NCBI GenBank assembly: GCA_030549175.1
Contig: JAUKUA010000004.1
Coordinates: 2,232,001 to 2,296,000 of the forward strand
Length of the DNA: 64,000 nucleotides
From: Lasiosphaeris hirsuta
Taxonomy: Eukaryota > Ascomycota > Sordariomycetes > Sordariales > Lasiosphaeriaceae
Direction: 5' to 3'
Positions within the stretch are counted from its first letter, which is position 1; each line of letters opens with the position of its first letter. The translations under genes and the position numbers were made by a program. Below the pieces are notes generated by a model, which worked only from the letters and a program-made list of their open reading frames with translations, was not told the DNA's origin and ran no database searches. This document shows, piece after piece, positions 32,052 through 42,726 of this stretch.

Positions 32052-33521
32052 TCATGATTTCTTTTCCTCTTCGTCTTTCTTGTCGGCCTCATTGGCGGGC
32101 TTATCGGTGGGCTTGTCATCGGGCTTATCGTCACCCTTCGGCTTCTCACCCTCTTGCGTCTCGGGGCCCTCGGGCTTGACGCCCTCCTTTTCTTCCTCCT
32201 CCTTCTTTTTGCGCGCTGCTTCGTCTTCCTCTTTTTGCTTGCGTATCGCTTCGGCCGCGACCTTCTTCCTCCTCTCGGTTTCGTCCTTCTCCTTCTTCTT
32301 CTTGTCCTCGGCTTCCTTGCGCTCCCTCTCCTTCTCCTCGACGATTCGGTTTTGTTCTTCGACCGTCATCTTCTCAAAGGCCGCGACGTTCCTGTCCCAC
32401 CTGTGCACACACTCATCGTTCCAGTTGCACTTCTCCACCTCGCCATATGCCCTGTGGCTGTACCGCGGGTGCCTGCTGGGCCAGTTGGAAGCGTGATAAT
32501 GGTGTCGCACGAGGGCCGCTCTCGCCTCATGGTTGCCCGAGTCGGAGTGGCCTTGGCCGGCAGCAAATGCCTCGACAGTCAGAACCAAAACTCTGCTTAT
32601 AACCTTGGATTCGCTCAGGTCGTGGAAGAGATCCCAGGTGACTTCTTGGTTGGGGCTCTCTTTCTGCAAGTTCATCTGAGCGAGGATGGCATTTGTGAAG
32701 GCGGACGGGCCAGTGCCACTGATGATTTGATCGAAGCTCAACTCAACGGCCGCAAGATCAACCCCCTGCTCTTCAGCAACGCCATTGAGCCACGTCATGA
32801 TTTGCTCGACCAGCTTCATCATGACGGGGAGCTGGGGCTTGCACATAAAGGTCCACTGGCAAAACGAGCGGGACTTGGGGCCGAGAATTGGGTGGTCCTT
32901 CCAGTCGGGCTCGTCAATTTCAACGCCGACAACCATGTCGATGTCCTTGACGTCGTATCTGTCGCTGGGGATGAACTTGGAGAGCGGCTTCAACGCCTCA
33001 ACGTCGATATCGGCGTATATTCCTCCCTCAGCATACATGACGAGATAGCGCAAGAGATCGGCCTTGACAATGGCTGCCTTCACATTGCCATAAAACTGGA
33101 CAATGTCGGGACGATTGAAGCCCTCGGGGCCATAGTGCCACTCGACATAGCGCAGGTCATTGCCGTCGGTCAAGACTTCATATCGCCAGTCGGGGTTCTT
33201 CTTGGTCCAGGACCGGGCGGTGTCGAGATCGCGCTGCTCAAAGGCGAGAGGCCCAACCTTCCACGTCTGCCATATCTTGTTGGGAAAGGTCGAGCGAGCA
33301 CCCCGGGATGACGGGACCTTGGTCGAGTATTGGGGATGAACGAGCGTCTGCTGTGAGGTCGCCTGGAAGAGGTTGATATTGAAGATGAAAATGAGGAAGA
33401 CGACGACGGCGACATAGAGGGGGAGACCTCGTCGGAACTGTGCAGGTAGGCGGTTTCTGAGTTGCGCCGTGGTGGCGGCGAGGGTGGGGGACCCCAAGGG
33501 AGAGGTGAGCTTGGCGATCAT
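32052..33521 (-). CDS. OCH1-like GT32 glycosyltransferase with Lys/Glu-rich tail
   Basis: Golgi type II glycosyltransferase, probably an alpha-mannosyltransferase acting on secreted glycoproteins. From ATG 33521: a short cytosolic tail, a membrane anchor at about residues 33-50 (LPLYVAVVVFLIFIFNIN), then PNKIWQTWKVGP, ADLLRYLVMYAEGGIYADID (DXD metal site DID at 171-173) and RSFCQWTFMCKPQLPVM, and SFDQIISGTGPSAFTNAI, all GT32/OCH1 marks. The ORF is intronless, 489 codons. The last 95 or so residues are almost entirely Lys, Glu, Asp, Arg and Pro, a predicted charged coiled coil or disordered tail, which is not part of the usual OCH1 fold. Confidence 0.9.
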   Translation of the reverse strand: MIAKLTSPLGSPTLAATTAQLRNRLPAQFRRGLPLYVAVVVFLIFIFNINLFQATSQQTLVHPQYSTKVPSSRGARSTFPNKIWQTWKVGPLAFEQRDLDTARSWTKKNPDWRYEVLTDGNDLRYVEWHYGPEGFNRPDIVQFYGNVKAAIVKADLLRYLVMYAEGGIYADIDVEALKPLSKFIPSDRYDVKDIDMVVGVEIDEPDWKDHPILGPKSRSFCQWTFMCKPQLPVMMKLVEQIMTWLNGVAEEQGVDLAAVELSFDQIISGTGPSAFTNAILAQMNLQKESPNQEVTWDLFHDLSESKVISRVLVLTVEAFAAGQGHSDSGNHEARAALVRHHYHASNWPSRHPRYSHRAYGEVEKCNWNDECVHRWDRNVAAFEKMTVEEQNRIVEEKERERKEAEDKKKKEKDETERRKKVAAEAIRKQKEEDEAARKKKEEEEKEGVKPEGPETQEGEKPKGDDKPDDKPTDKPANEADKKDEEEKKS

Positions 33522-35086
33522 GATGGGCGCAAAAACAAAAACAAAACGTCATGCAGAAAGGTTTCGGCGACGCGCGGTCCGTCTTCTGCGGCTTCTACGG
33601 CTTGGTGTGCGGCTCGTGTCGAGCGCGCGACATCAATTTCACGGCGAAACCTCTGGAAAGACGACGCGAACGAGTGAAGGAAAAGAAACGAAGACGACGA
33701 TGCCAGTGCAGTGCCAGTGCCAGTACCGGGATGGAAGAGGGGGAGAGGAGGAAAGAGCCGACCCATCGCGAACACGCTCAGCTCCTGCAGGGCGCCCCCC
33801 CCCCCCCCCCCCCCTCTAACTAGGTACACTACTCCGTAATCAGGCGGCCCTTGGTCCTTATCATGCCTGTCCCTCTCGCCTGTCTCAAATCGCGTGTTCG
33901 CTCGCCTGCAGAGTGTCGGACGGGCACTTCAGGCGCAGACGCACTTCATCATGGCGACAGTCAATTTGGTCACTAGTGCAGCTCCATCGACCGGGGTGTC
34001 ACGTCTAAACTCCAATCAAGACGTCAGAAGAAAAACCTTTTTCCCGCCAGCAGGAAAGGGGGAAAGGGAGCTCTGGAGAAAGCAAGGCCATGCCTTCCCC
34101 ATGCCTGGCCGTGGCGACGCTGTTGCAGCATTCCCAGGAACAATTTTCGTGTCTCCCCTAGCGAGCCAATCGTGCCTGCCCATTCCTTGGTCGAGACCAT
34201 GGCAGCCGTCCAGTGAGGGGCGGGAAGCACGTCAAGCGAAATAGGGGGGGCCCCCCATCCACTGGCCCATCCACTCGCTGGGCAATCCTGGCACCCTGGT
34301 CATCCTTGCATAACGGGGGGCACCCAGCAAATGCCTGGACCGGCATTGTGGGTAGCATTGCATTTTGTGCGTTGACCTGACCAAGAACAGACTGCAGCTC
34401 CGATACAAGCTGGGCGATCGCGAAATCGTGCCGTTTAGTATTGCGGGCGCTGTCCACACTCATCGGCGAAGGACCCCCCCCTAAAGATCGCCGTCAAGCC
34501 TGGCCTGGCGTGGGCTGCAGTCTCGTGCAGAGATTGGCCGAGCTATGCTGGAGCTGTCCCTCTCATGCTGCCGAGCTGCGCGCCCTGGCAAAAAAAAAAA
34601 AAAAACACAAAAAAAAAGGGAAGGAGCACACATCACCCACATTGTGTCTCGTTGTTCCTGCTGCGCGGCCTGGTCAATCAATGCTCGTCAGTTTCGATTC
34701 CTCAGATTGATCCCCCGGCCACTCGCCAAACCCCAGGTAAACGTAAAGTCCCAACGGGGTTTTGGCTTGATCTGGCCCTGCCCGTGTTGTCTCTGCCATC
34801 TTTCTGGGGAATCTGCATCTTGACTATCATTTCTGAAACGTGGCTCTGGGGAACCATTTCGCCGTTTTACAATTTTCTTATTTTCCCCGGTTCTGAAGCG
34901 CGCCCGCGCCCACGCCAGTCGCGTACCCAGTCCAGCCCCAGCGGCCACCACCCGAGGCAGGCACGCGGAAGGAAAGACCACTTCCATCCGTCCACTGCCC
35001 CAGACCCAGACCCAGGCTCGGCTACCTGAGTTCAGAATAGCTTCTCGCCCCGTTTGTCTGTTCCCTCCCTCCCCCTCAACGCCACC
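33522..35086. other. Gene-free divergent intergenic region
   Basis: Between the GT32 gene (minus) and the acyltransferase (plus). Contains 20 C at 33795-33814 and A-runs at 34591-34618. No protein or RNA gene recognised. Confidence 0.5.
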
Positions 35087-36622
35087 ATGCATTCGCGACG
35101 GGAAGGTCTCCTCGACGGGACAGGCGATGGCGCCGATCGCACAACTTCCTCGTGGGGCCTCGACAACGTTATGGCACCCGTAATCCCCACCAAAGGAGGC
35201 TTCTTCCGCTGGCTGAGGCACGTGGTCTGGCCCTCGACCAGCTCAGACGTCGCCAAGCCGATGAGACCGACGGCCTATCTCGACGGTCTGAGGGGATTCG
35301 CAGCATTTCTCGTCTACATCCACCACCACCAGCTCTGGGCCCATGGAACCATCAACTACCACCAGGCCGTCATATTCGAGAACGCCTTTGGCTGGCAGGG
35401 TCACTATAACTTCTCCACTTTCGTCATCATCCGCAACTTCTTCACTGGCGGCCACATCGCCGTCGCCCTCTTCTACGTCATTTCTGGCTATGTGCTCTCG
35501 ACAAAGGCCTTGTCGCTCCTCCACAGCGGCGATTTGGTCAAGCTCGGTGACAGTCTCGCATCGTCCTTCTTCCGTCGCTGGTTCAGGCTTTACATCCCAT
35601 GTATGATGACGACCTTCATCTACATCACGTCGTGGCACGCCATCGGCTACTGGAATTTTGCCGCCAAGGCCAAGGACACCTACGGCGAGGAGGTGTGGAA
35701 TTGGTATGTCGAGTTCAAGAACTTCAGCTTCCTGTTCAAGGAGGGGCCGATCTGGGTCAGCTACAACACCCATCTCTGGTCCATCCCGCTCGAGATGCGA
35801 GGGTCCATGATCATCTTCATGGCATGTCTCGCACTATCGCGAGCGACGACCAAGGCCCGCCTCCTATGCGAACTGGTCCTCGCCTATTACTTCCTGTACA
35901 TCGCCGACGGATACTATTGCGCCCTCTTCATGACCGGCATGCTGCAGTGCGATCTGGACGGGCTGGCCAGGCGACCAGACGGGTACTTCCCGCGCTTCCT
36001 CCGGCGCCTGGAGCCTTACAAGAGCACCATCTACTACATCCTCTTTGTTGCCGGATTGTGCCTGGCCGGTGTGCCGTCTGCGACGGCCGAGGTGAAGGAT
36101 CTGCGCGCGAACCCCGGCTGGTACTGGCTGTCCTATCTCAAGCCGCAGGCCGTCTTCGACCCCAAGTGGTTCTACCTCTTCTTTGCGTCCAACATGATCG
36201 TGGCCTGCATCCCGCGCATGCGCTGGCTGAAGCGATTCTTCGAGTCGCGCTTCTGTCAGTTCCTGGGGCGCATCTCGTTCTCGCTCTACCTCGTCCACGG
36301 ACCGATCCTGGCCACGCTCGGTGACCGTCTCTACCACGCCACGGGCTACGTGCGCACGATCGGAACACCGGAAGAAATCGCCGAGCTGGCCAACTGGGCG
36401 AATGCTTTCCCGCTGCCCATGGGGGGCCCGATGGGCCTTGAGCTCTCGTTCCTCGCCCCGCACATCATCCTCCTCCCGTTCACCTTTTGGGTGGCCGACA
36501 TCATCACGCGCACGGTCGACGAGCCGGTAGTCAGGTTTGCGCAGTGGATGTTTAGGCGGACGCTAGGCGGCGCCCAGGACTCGAAGCCGGAGGACCCCGT
36601 AGCCCTGATGAGGCTGGCGTAG
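35087..36622 (+). CDS. Acyltransferase-3 family integral membrane protein
   Basis: Membrane O-acyltransferase of the acyltransferase_3 family. ATG 35087 lies in a strong GCCACCATG context; intronless, 511 codons. Family marks: AYLDGLRGFAAFLVYIHHHQ (the R/H of the active region), FFTGGHIAVALFYVISGYVL, SSFFRRWFRLYIP, THLWSIPLEMRGSMIIFMAC, then repeated helices and FLGRISFSLYLVHGPILATL near the C-terminus. About ten transmembrane helices. Acyl donor and acceptor are unknown; fungal members act on polysaccharides, lipids or secondary metabolites. No biosynthetic cluster surrounds it. Confidence 0.92.
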   Translation: MHSRREGLLDGTGDGADRTTSSWGLDNVMAPVIPTKGGFFRWLRHVVWPSTSSDVAKPMRPTAYLDGLRGFAAFLVYIHHHQLWAHGTINYHQAVIFENAFGWQGHYNFSTFVIIRNFFTGGHIAVALFYVISGYVLSTKALSLLHSGDLVKLGDSLASSFFRRWFRLYIPCMMTTFIYITSWHAIGYWNFAAKAKDTYGEEVWNWYVEFKNFSFLFKEGPIWVSYNTHLWSIPLEMRGSMIIFMACLALSRATTKARLLCELVLAYYFLYIADGYYCALFMTGMLQCDLDGLARRPDGYFPRFLRRLEPYKSTIYYILFVAGLCLAGVPSATAEVKDLRANPGWYWLSYLKPQAVFDPKWFYLFFASNMIVACIPRMRWLKRFFESRFCQFLGRISFSLYLVHGPILATLGDRLYHATGYVRTIGTPEEIAELANWANAFPLPMGGPMGLELSFLAPHIILLPFTFWVADIITRTVDEPVVRFAQWMFRRTLGGAQDSKPEDPVALMRLA

Positions 36623-38644
36623 GTTCGGGCAGTGGTTTGTTGTCATGGGATGGGCGTTTTGTTGTTAGCATTTTAAGAGGGACTATGCAACGTTTGTGCT
36701 CTGTGTTTACTGGGGACGGATGTCCCGCGCGTCAGGGCTCGGACTGTGCTGGAATACATAGAGACCTGGGTCGGGTTGCTACATATAATTTACTGGTAAT
36801 GAAATGGATTGAACTCGAGGCTTGGAGGTCGTTGCACAGTGACCTTGTTTCTATGTAGGAGCCTGTTGGTCGATGGCCCGAGAGTGTGTCTCACGGCCGC
36901 TGGCCAAGCGAGACGAATAGACGCATCGGAATCTTGCTTGGTGCAACGCAGGTTATGAAACCATAGTCGTGTGTTTTGCCCGTATATACCAGCCGGAAAT
37001 AACATTCGTGGCTGTTGCGCCCGAGCTTTTAAGCTTAACAGCACTTCCCACCGATGTCCAAGGTTTTTCCCTTCTGTGTTTTGTTTTGCCTCCACGGATT
37101 ACAGGCCCGTGTGGGGGAGGGAAGGAAATGGGGAGGTGGATGATTGAAACACAACACCAATGCAGACTCTTTTGCTACAACACAAACACGCTCAGATCGC
37201 GAGTCGCGGCGGATGCATGAAAAAAAAGGTTGACGTCAATATCAATCCGGGAAATTTATGCACACGAGTAATACCGAGGTTACGGTTACAGTCATGGTAG
37301 GTGACTACACCCAGGGAGAGGTCCAATAAATCCTTCCAGAAGAGTGAGAAATCCTGCCGTGGTTGACTTTCCCTGTTTCCTGGTCTAGGGCAGATTGGGC
37401 AACTGCTCCGTTAGATTGGCTCCATCTACTTCCTACAGGGGCGTCGTGTGGAGAGAGACGAGAGGAGCCCATTGGAGATGGGGCTCCCCCCCTCCCCCCC
37501 CCTCCCTCTGCCCCCCTGCCAAGCCCGCCGTTTGACTGGCGATCGGCGGGTTCTCCATGTCGGTTGTGTCTGCCAGCTTTCCCCGGGCGGTTCTAGATGA
37601 TTTTTTTTGGGGGGGGGGGTGGGACGCATGTCCATCAACCCTGGTTTAGGCTTCTGCTCATGTGCCGAAGTGAGGAGGTGACATGTGATTGTCTCGATGT
37701 TCTGGAAACAAGCATTGATTGGCAACTTTTTTGAAGAGAAGAATGAAGGATGTGCCGAGTGGCATATGGAAGACCTATCAAATGCAGGGCAGCCTTTCAC
37801 CACGGTTGAAAGAATGGCGGCATATTCGTGCAAATGAGGAGTTGAGACAACACCTGCGTCAGGGGCGAACGTAAATGTGGATCATCGGGAAATAGGGGAG
37901 GTCTACGCTTCAAACCGAAATAGCGTCCCAAAGGATAAAAGCGACAAGATGAAGCTAGAACAACTCCTGCTCGGGGCTATTGCTCTGGATGGGATGCAAC
38001 CAAGATAAACCCAACGCAGGAGGAGCTCAAGCCTGGGGAATGAGCCCCAAATAGAAGAGCTCGAAAGGGAAGGAACAAAGACTAGGCACGTACAAATCTA
38101 GACTCTTAGTTTGTTAGGGGACATGCAAAGCACCAAGAGAGGTAGAGTTGTGATGTTTCGAGGAAGTTCTCTCTTCTTACGTGCCCCAGGAAACACGTCT
38201 GCAACACGGGGACGACGCGTGAAGTGTTGAGTCCCACCCGATACCGGATTCTGCTGACAATGTTACATTACGGCTGAGTTCCGATTGCGGCTCACAACCC
38301 AAGCTGAAACCAAAGTCTCAAAATAGCTTAGTTGGTAGGTGCTCTTCCGCATTATTTGGCGATTCGGCAGGCTACCGAAGCGGCAGAGGCGCGACATCAG
38401 CGCGTGCGTGCACCGAGAAGCGTGAGGCACCAGTGGACCCACGGAAGCACCACTCGACGTAGGTGGTGGGTTGGTGTATAGGAGACAGAATAAGGGATGA
38501 TGCTGTGGTCTAGATCCACACCCCTTTGGCTGTCTCTTTGTGAGGAAAAAGAGTTTAGGGCTTTGTGTCTGCGAATAAACATCATGAGAATGAAATCACT
38601 AGAGCCATGGGGCAAGAATTGGCAGAAATAAGCAAAAATTGAGC
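36623..38644. other. Gene-free stretch
   Basis: 2 kb without recognised gene. Pyrimidine- and purine-rich homopolymers near 37490-37515 and 37601-37619. A tRNA A-box-like string at 38328 (TAGCTTAGTTGG) has no matching B box or acceptor stem and was not called. Confidence 0.4.
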
Positions 38645-38730
38645 TGCTTCGTCCGAGATTCGGACTCGGGTCCCTTGCTTATCAAGATGAAGATGGGAAG
38701 CAAGGGTTCTAACCACTGAACTAACGAGGC
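38645..38730 (-). tRNA. tRNA-Gly(CCC) with 14-nt intron, possibly a pseudogene
   Basis: Minus-strand cloverleaf. Acceptor GCCTCGT opposite ACGAAGC; D arm GTTC-AGTGGTTA-GAAC; anticodon stem CTTGC/GCAAG enclosing TTCCCA, a 14-nt intron (TCTTCATCTTGATA) and A; variable GGAC; T stem CCGAG/CTCGG with a 7-nt loop; discriminator A. The intron sits after position 37, as in nuclear tRNAs. Anticodon CCC. Two oddities: a C-A mismatch at the third acceptor pair, and T loop TCCGAAT instead of TTCGAAT, which alters an almost invariant base of the B box. It may therefore be a dead or weakly expressed copy. Confidence 0.8.
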
Positions 38731-39403
38731 CTGACGAGGTCTTAGTTGCGCCTCTATATTTGCTAGAGGGGGGATTCGAATTGCGCACCATAGAGCCCTC
38801 AACCTGTGTGCGCAAATCACGTCAAGGCCAAGAAATCTCAAGTACCCGTAAGCTTGACATGTCAGGTGCCAAGACTGTGACGTGCAGGTGTCTTTGGCGG
38901 GAGCCATGCAGCTGACCAGAGATCGTGCCTGCCAAGATGCGATCTGGACTTTGGCGCCAATGTTGATCATATGTGGAGCGATGAGCTCCGTTAGTGAGGC
39001 CAAAACCGCCTTTTTAGCACGTGTTTCTAAGATTGTATTTAGAGTGATGACGGTGTTCGTTGTAAGACACGGGCAAAGCAACCCCATCGCTGTATCTTCT
39101 AGATGCTACTAAGCATTAGGCTACACGCATGCAATCCAACTTGTTTATTTCTTAACGTGGAGTTTCAAAGTTGTAACAATGAGAAGGGATGCTTCGTTAT
39201 AGAGGTGGGAAAGACCCTTTAAAATATCAGGCATGCCTTTTTTTTATGCTGGAAGGCCTTTGAGGGAAGCTAACACGCTAATAAATAAACCATTGTAGGG
39301 CTGAACGGCTTCCATTCTTGACTACTTATTTGCTACGAAATTTCGGTCTGTATCAGCCCTCCTCGGTAGTTACCATCTTAGTAGGTGCCCATGCAGCAAC
39401 GTA
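38731..39403. other. Gene-free stretch
   Basis: 5' flank of the tRNA-like gene and 3' flank of the unrecognised minus-strand ORF. No other feature seen. Confidence 0.4.
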
Positions 39404-40528
39404 TTAGGATTGCCTGAGATGACTGGCAGGTGAGCGAGCGTAGTAGCCGGAAATCTTGCCATCGAGCATAGCATGACGCAACTGCTCCATGTCATCGGCT
39501 GACGTGGCATTCTGATCACGCATCGGGATCATCTCCTCGGGACCGAGACCGTTGGGTGTGTCACTTCCCTCGGCCGTGTTGGCGTACCGGACCTGTCTGC
39601 GGGTGAACCGCTCGCCATTGTGCACCTCGTGGTTGACAAATATGTCGATAATGGGCTGGCCGGGGCCCGGTGCGGAAGCTTCGCCAGTGTCACCACTGCC
39701 ATACAGCCCATGGGTCGGAATCGGTTCAAAGCGACCCTTCTCGGGGTTGAAGGTAATGCCGTACGGCTAGGACTCCTGGAGAAAAACATCCTTGATGGGG
39801 AGACCGCACATGGCCAGGCAGATCCAGATGGATCCCCCCTCACAATCGATGTCGCCTATGTAGCCGTCGCCGATCTTGGCGAATGCGATGGGGACATTTG
39901 TCGGATCCGGAAGACGGCCACGGGCCTCGTCGTAGTCGAGGGTGTACATGGTGTGGCGGGCGGGAACGTTTCTGAGGCACATTGACTTGACGCTGTAAGT
40001 CGTGGGCATAAATTCGAGCAGCTCATTGACCGTGGCCACGTCAATCATTCGGAAGACGTTGCTCCTCTTGATAGTGATCATAGTCCGATAGTAGTCTCCG
40101 GCAGACCAGATGAGGCCGGCCGTGGCGAAGAAGGGCTGCAGATAGCTGAGACGCGCGCTGCCCGGAAAGCTGACGGCAAGCAGGGCTCTGCCGCCACGGC
40201 GAGCGTAGGCAATGATGGCGTCCCTGTTTGACTGCCACTTAGCATGTCCGTTTGTAAAAATGCGTTCACTGTGATGCGGGTCTATGACTATTACACACCA
40301 GACAGGCGAGGGATGGTGATAAACCAAGTAGCTATCAGTGACGACGACGGCCTTGGGCGGATCAGCCTCATCCTCGAGCATATGCACGACCGTCTTGGCC
40401 TTCTTGGCGCGCTGGACACGGGCGACAGTGAGCATGGGAGTAGTGAGAATATGCATCATGTGACTCCCGTCACTGTACATGGGGTCGAGTGAGACAAGAA
40501 GAACACGGGGCTTCGTATCGGTCGCCAT
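39404..40528 (-). pseudogene. Unrecognised fungal protein, one in-frame TAG
   Basis: A single open frame of 374 codons from ATG 40528 to the stop at 39404, broken only by TAG at 39769-39767 (codon 254). The coding character continues unchanged afterwards (PYGITFNPEKGRFEPIPTHG ... SPASHLRQS). Family unknown to me. Visible features: VLLVSLDPMYSDGSHMMHIL at the start, PPKAVVVTDSYLVYHHPSPV, YARRGGRALLAVSFPG and AFFAT-type Gly turns, loosely like the alpha/beta core of glutamine-amidotransferase/ThuA folds, a weak guess. CAG-to-TAG would explain the stop. It could be a fresh null allele, a sequencing error, or readthrough, but the context TAG-C is not the known fungal readthrough motif. Confidence 0.6.
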
Positions 40529-41483
40529 GGTACCTGCTGTACCACTGTTGAGCTATTAGTACCTAGTTAGTTGAGTGTACTTTGCAACCGGGATCCCAGA
40601 ACTCAGTGGCAGTATGTACATACCTACAAAGGGAGAGATACAGTCTTGGGTGAAGCTGGAAGATGGAAAGCCAAACACAAGAGATGCAAGATAGAAGGTG
40701 CGTTGTTGTGGGCAACAGATCCTGCGGGATTGATTGGGTTGGAGGAAGAGTTTGTGTGCAGGCCGACAAGTGGGACGGATCATTCAAAGAGAAGGCCCCC
40801 AGTTGTGGGAAGTGGTCTGTGAGCAGCGCGGTGCGTGGGCCTTTTGGGAGTGTTGTTTCGTCTGATGACCGCGCTCAGGACCACGTCCAGTTCGTGTGCA
40901 AAGCGCGCCAGAGTCAACCTGTCTGGGACCCACATCCTACAACAATGATGGAGCTCGCCTACATGTCTCCCTACTACACCCAAGGCACCCACTTACCTAC
41001 TTTAGGTGCCTGAGATTATTATTACCTGGGCGAGGCACCTTTCTTGAAAGAATAATTAGCCTAGGTCAGCTCTGACAGCCCTCAGCCCACATACGGTACG
41101 CAGGCAAAGGACGGGATGATGTTCTATTCATTCAAAGAGTGCTAACTGTTCACACCAGCAGCAGAGCAAACCAGTTCAGCAGCAAAGAGGCCCAAATAGG
41201 AGAGCAACCTTTTGAGGCAACACGTTGGAGATATGTTTGAAATTCACCCACAACCCGGGGCCAGGAGAACTGTTTGCAAGACATGTTTCATTCTACAGTT
41301 ATCAATCGCATGCACAAAGGACGTCCGGGAAGCTTTTGAATTTTACCAGCCATCTCCAATTCATTGCATGTGTCTATAAACCAGCTGCTCGCTTTCATTC
41401 ATGTTCCAACACCATCGCTGTGACACAGCTCAACGCATGTGAGTCAGCAGTGTGACAATCGCCACCAGATTCTCCGGCACACT
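40529..41483. other. Gene-free stretch
   Basis: 5' side of the ORF ending at 40528 and 3' flank of the old yellow enzyme. ORFs on both strands at 40571-41013 lack family resemblance. Confidence 0.4.
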
Positions 41484-42611
41484 CTAGTTCAAACTCGCTT
41501 GCGCCCCGAATTTGCTCTCAAACTCCTTGCTGAAGGGATAATCGGTATACCCCTTGGGCGACTTGGCGGCGTAGATGGTGGTGTAGTCGATCTGGTTGAG
41601 CTTGATGCCCTCGCTTATCCTGAAGACCAGATCAGGAGTCGCTATGAAATGACGCCCAAAGATGGCCACGACCTCCTTGTTCGGATACACGTCGTCCACC
41701 AGCGCCTTGGCCGTGTCGGGCTCGAGCCCGTTGGCAATGAGAATCGGGCTGTCGATCAGCTCAACGGCCCAATCAAGTAGGTCGGTCCCGTCGGTGGCCG
41801 TGGCGCGGTCTGCCGGCTTGTCGGCCCGGATAAGGTGGATATAGGCGAGCTTATGGCGGTTGATCTTCTTGATCACGTCGGTGAACTGAGCAATGGCCTT
41901 GGAACTCTCCATCCTCATGCCCTGGAACACGGACCAGGGGCTCAACCTGATACCGGTCTTCTCGGCTCCGATGGCCTCGACGATGGAGTCGATAACCTCG
42001 ACGGCAAGACGGGACCGGTTCTCGATGCTGCCACCGTACTCGTCGGTGCGCTCATTGGTGACGTCCTGGAGAAACTGATCGATGAGGTAACCGTTTGCGC
42101 CGTGCAGCTCGACACCATCGAAACCAGCCTCAACGGCATTCTTGGCCGCTGTGGCGTAATCTTGGACAATTTGCTTGATCTCGTCGACGGTCAAGGCCTC
42201 GGGCACGGGGTGCTTAGCATCGAGCTGGATGGCGCTGGGGGCCTTGACCTTGAAGCCCTCCCTGGTTGCGACCTCCTCCTCGGCGGTGCGACCAAGATGC
42301 CACAGCTGTACATAGATGAAACTGCCCTTGGCGTGGACGGCGTCAGTGATCTTGCGCCACCCGTCGATTTGAGCCCGGTTGTAGATTCCGGGAACATTGT
42401 TGTACCCTCCGGCAGCGGCAGACATGAAGGTCGCTTCGGTCACGATCAGAGTGCCGGGGGCGGAGGCGCGCTGGGTGTAGTACTCGACCATGAGCGGGGT
42501 GGGAACGTGGTCGTCGGTGGCGCGATAGCGCGTGAGCGGAGACATGCCGATGCGCTGCTTCAGAGCTGAGGTGCCCACCTTCAGGGGCTGGAACAGGCGA
42601 GTTTGGCTCAT
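41484..42611 (-). CDS. Old yellow enzyme (FMN-dependent NADPH dehydrogenase)
   Basis: Flavin ene-reductase that reduces activated C=C bonds with NADPH, cytosolic. Intronless, 375 residues from ATG 42611. TIM-barrel marks in order: RIGMSPLTRYRATDDHVPT, GTLIVTEATFMSAAAGGYNN, IYVQLWHLGRTA, AGFDGVELHGANGYLIDQFL (substrate His/Asn, about 169-179), TNERTDEYGGSIENRSRLAV, KTGIRLSPWSVFQGM, LIANGLEPDTAKALVDD and AIFGRHFIATPDLVFRI (phosphate loop). Length and motifs match intact fungal OYEs. Physiological substrate is not predictable. A GT-dinucleotide run lies directly upstream. Confidence 0.95.
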   Translation of the reverse strand: MSQTRLFQPLKVGTSALKQRIGMSPLTRYRATDDHVPTPLMVEYYTQRASAPGTLIVTEATFMSAAAGGYNNVPGIYNRAQIDGWRKITDAVHAKGSFIYVQLWHLGRTAEEEVATREGFKVKAPSAIQLDAKHPVPEALTVDEIKQIVQDYATAAKNAVEAGFDGVELHGANGYLIDQFLQDVTNERTDEYGGSIENRSRLAVEVIDSIVEAIGAEKTGIRLSPWSVFQGMRMESSKAIAQFTDVIKKINRHKLAYIHLIRADKPADRATATDGTDLLDWAVELIDSPILIANGLEPDTAKALVDDVYPNKEVVAIFGRHFIATPDLVFRISEGIKLNQIDYTTIYAAKSPKGYTDYPFSKEFESKFGAQASLN

Positions 42612-42618
42612 GGTGGCG

Positions 42619-42642
42619 GTGTGTGTGTGTGTGTGTGTGTGT
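42619..42642. repeat. (GT)n microsatellite
   Basis: About eleven GT units followed by an eight-T run, immediately upstream of the old yellow enzyme start. Confidence 0.95.
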
Positions 42643-42662
42643 TTTTTTTGGTTTTGTGAGAG

Positions 42663-42726
42663 TGCTGGCTTACGATGCTGGTTTACGATGCTGGTTTACG
42701 ATGCTGGTTCAAGATGCTGGTTAAGG
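42663..42726. repeat. 13-bp tandem repeat, about five copies
   Basis: TGCTGGTTTACGA-type units start at 42663, 42676, 42689, 42702 and 42715, with increasing divergence to the right. They lie in the presumed promoter of the old yellow enzyme gene. Confidence 0.93.

Noticed and set aside
32154..33311. 385-codon plus-strand ORF opposite the GT32 gene
   Set aside because: Shadow frame; Leu/Val-rich because it complements Lys/Glu codons and has no recognisable motif.
38328..38400. tRNA-like A box (TAGCTTAGTTGG)
   Set aside because: No paired D stem, B box or acceptor stem could be found in the following 70 nt.
41835..42569. 244-codon plus-strand ORF opposite the old yellow enzyme
   Set aside because: Antisense of a well-supported TIM-barrel enzyme; no start context or family resemblance.
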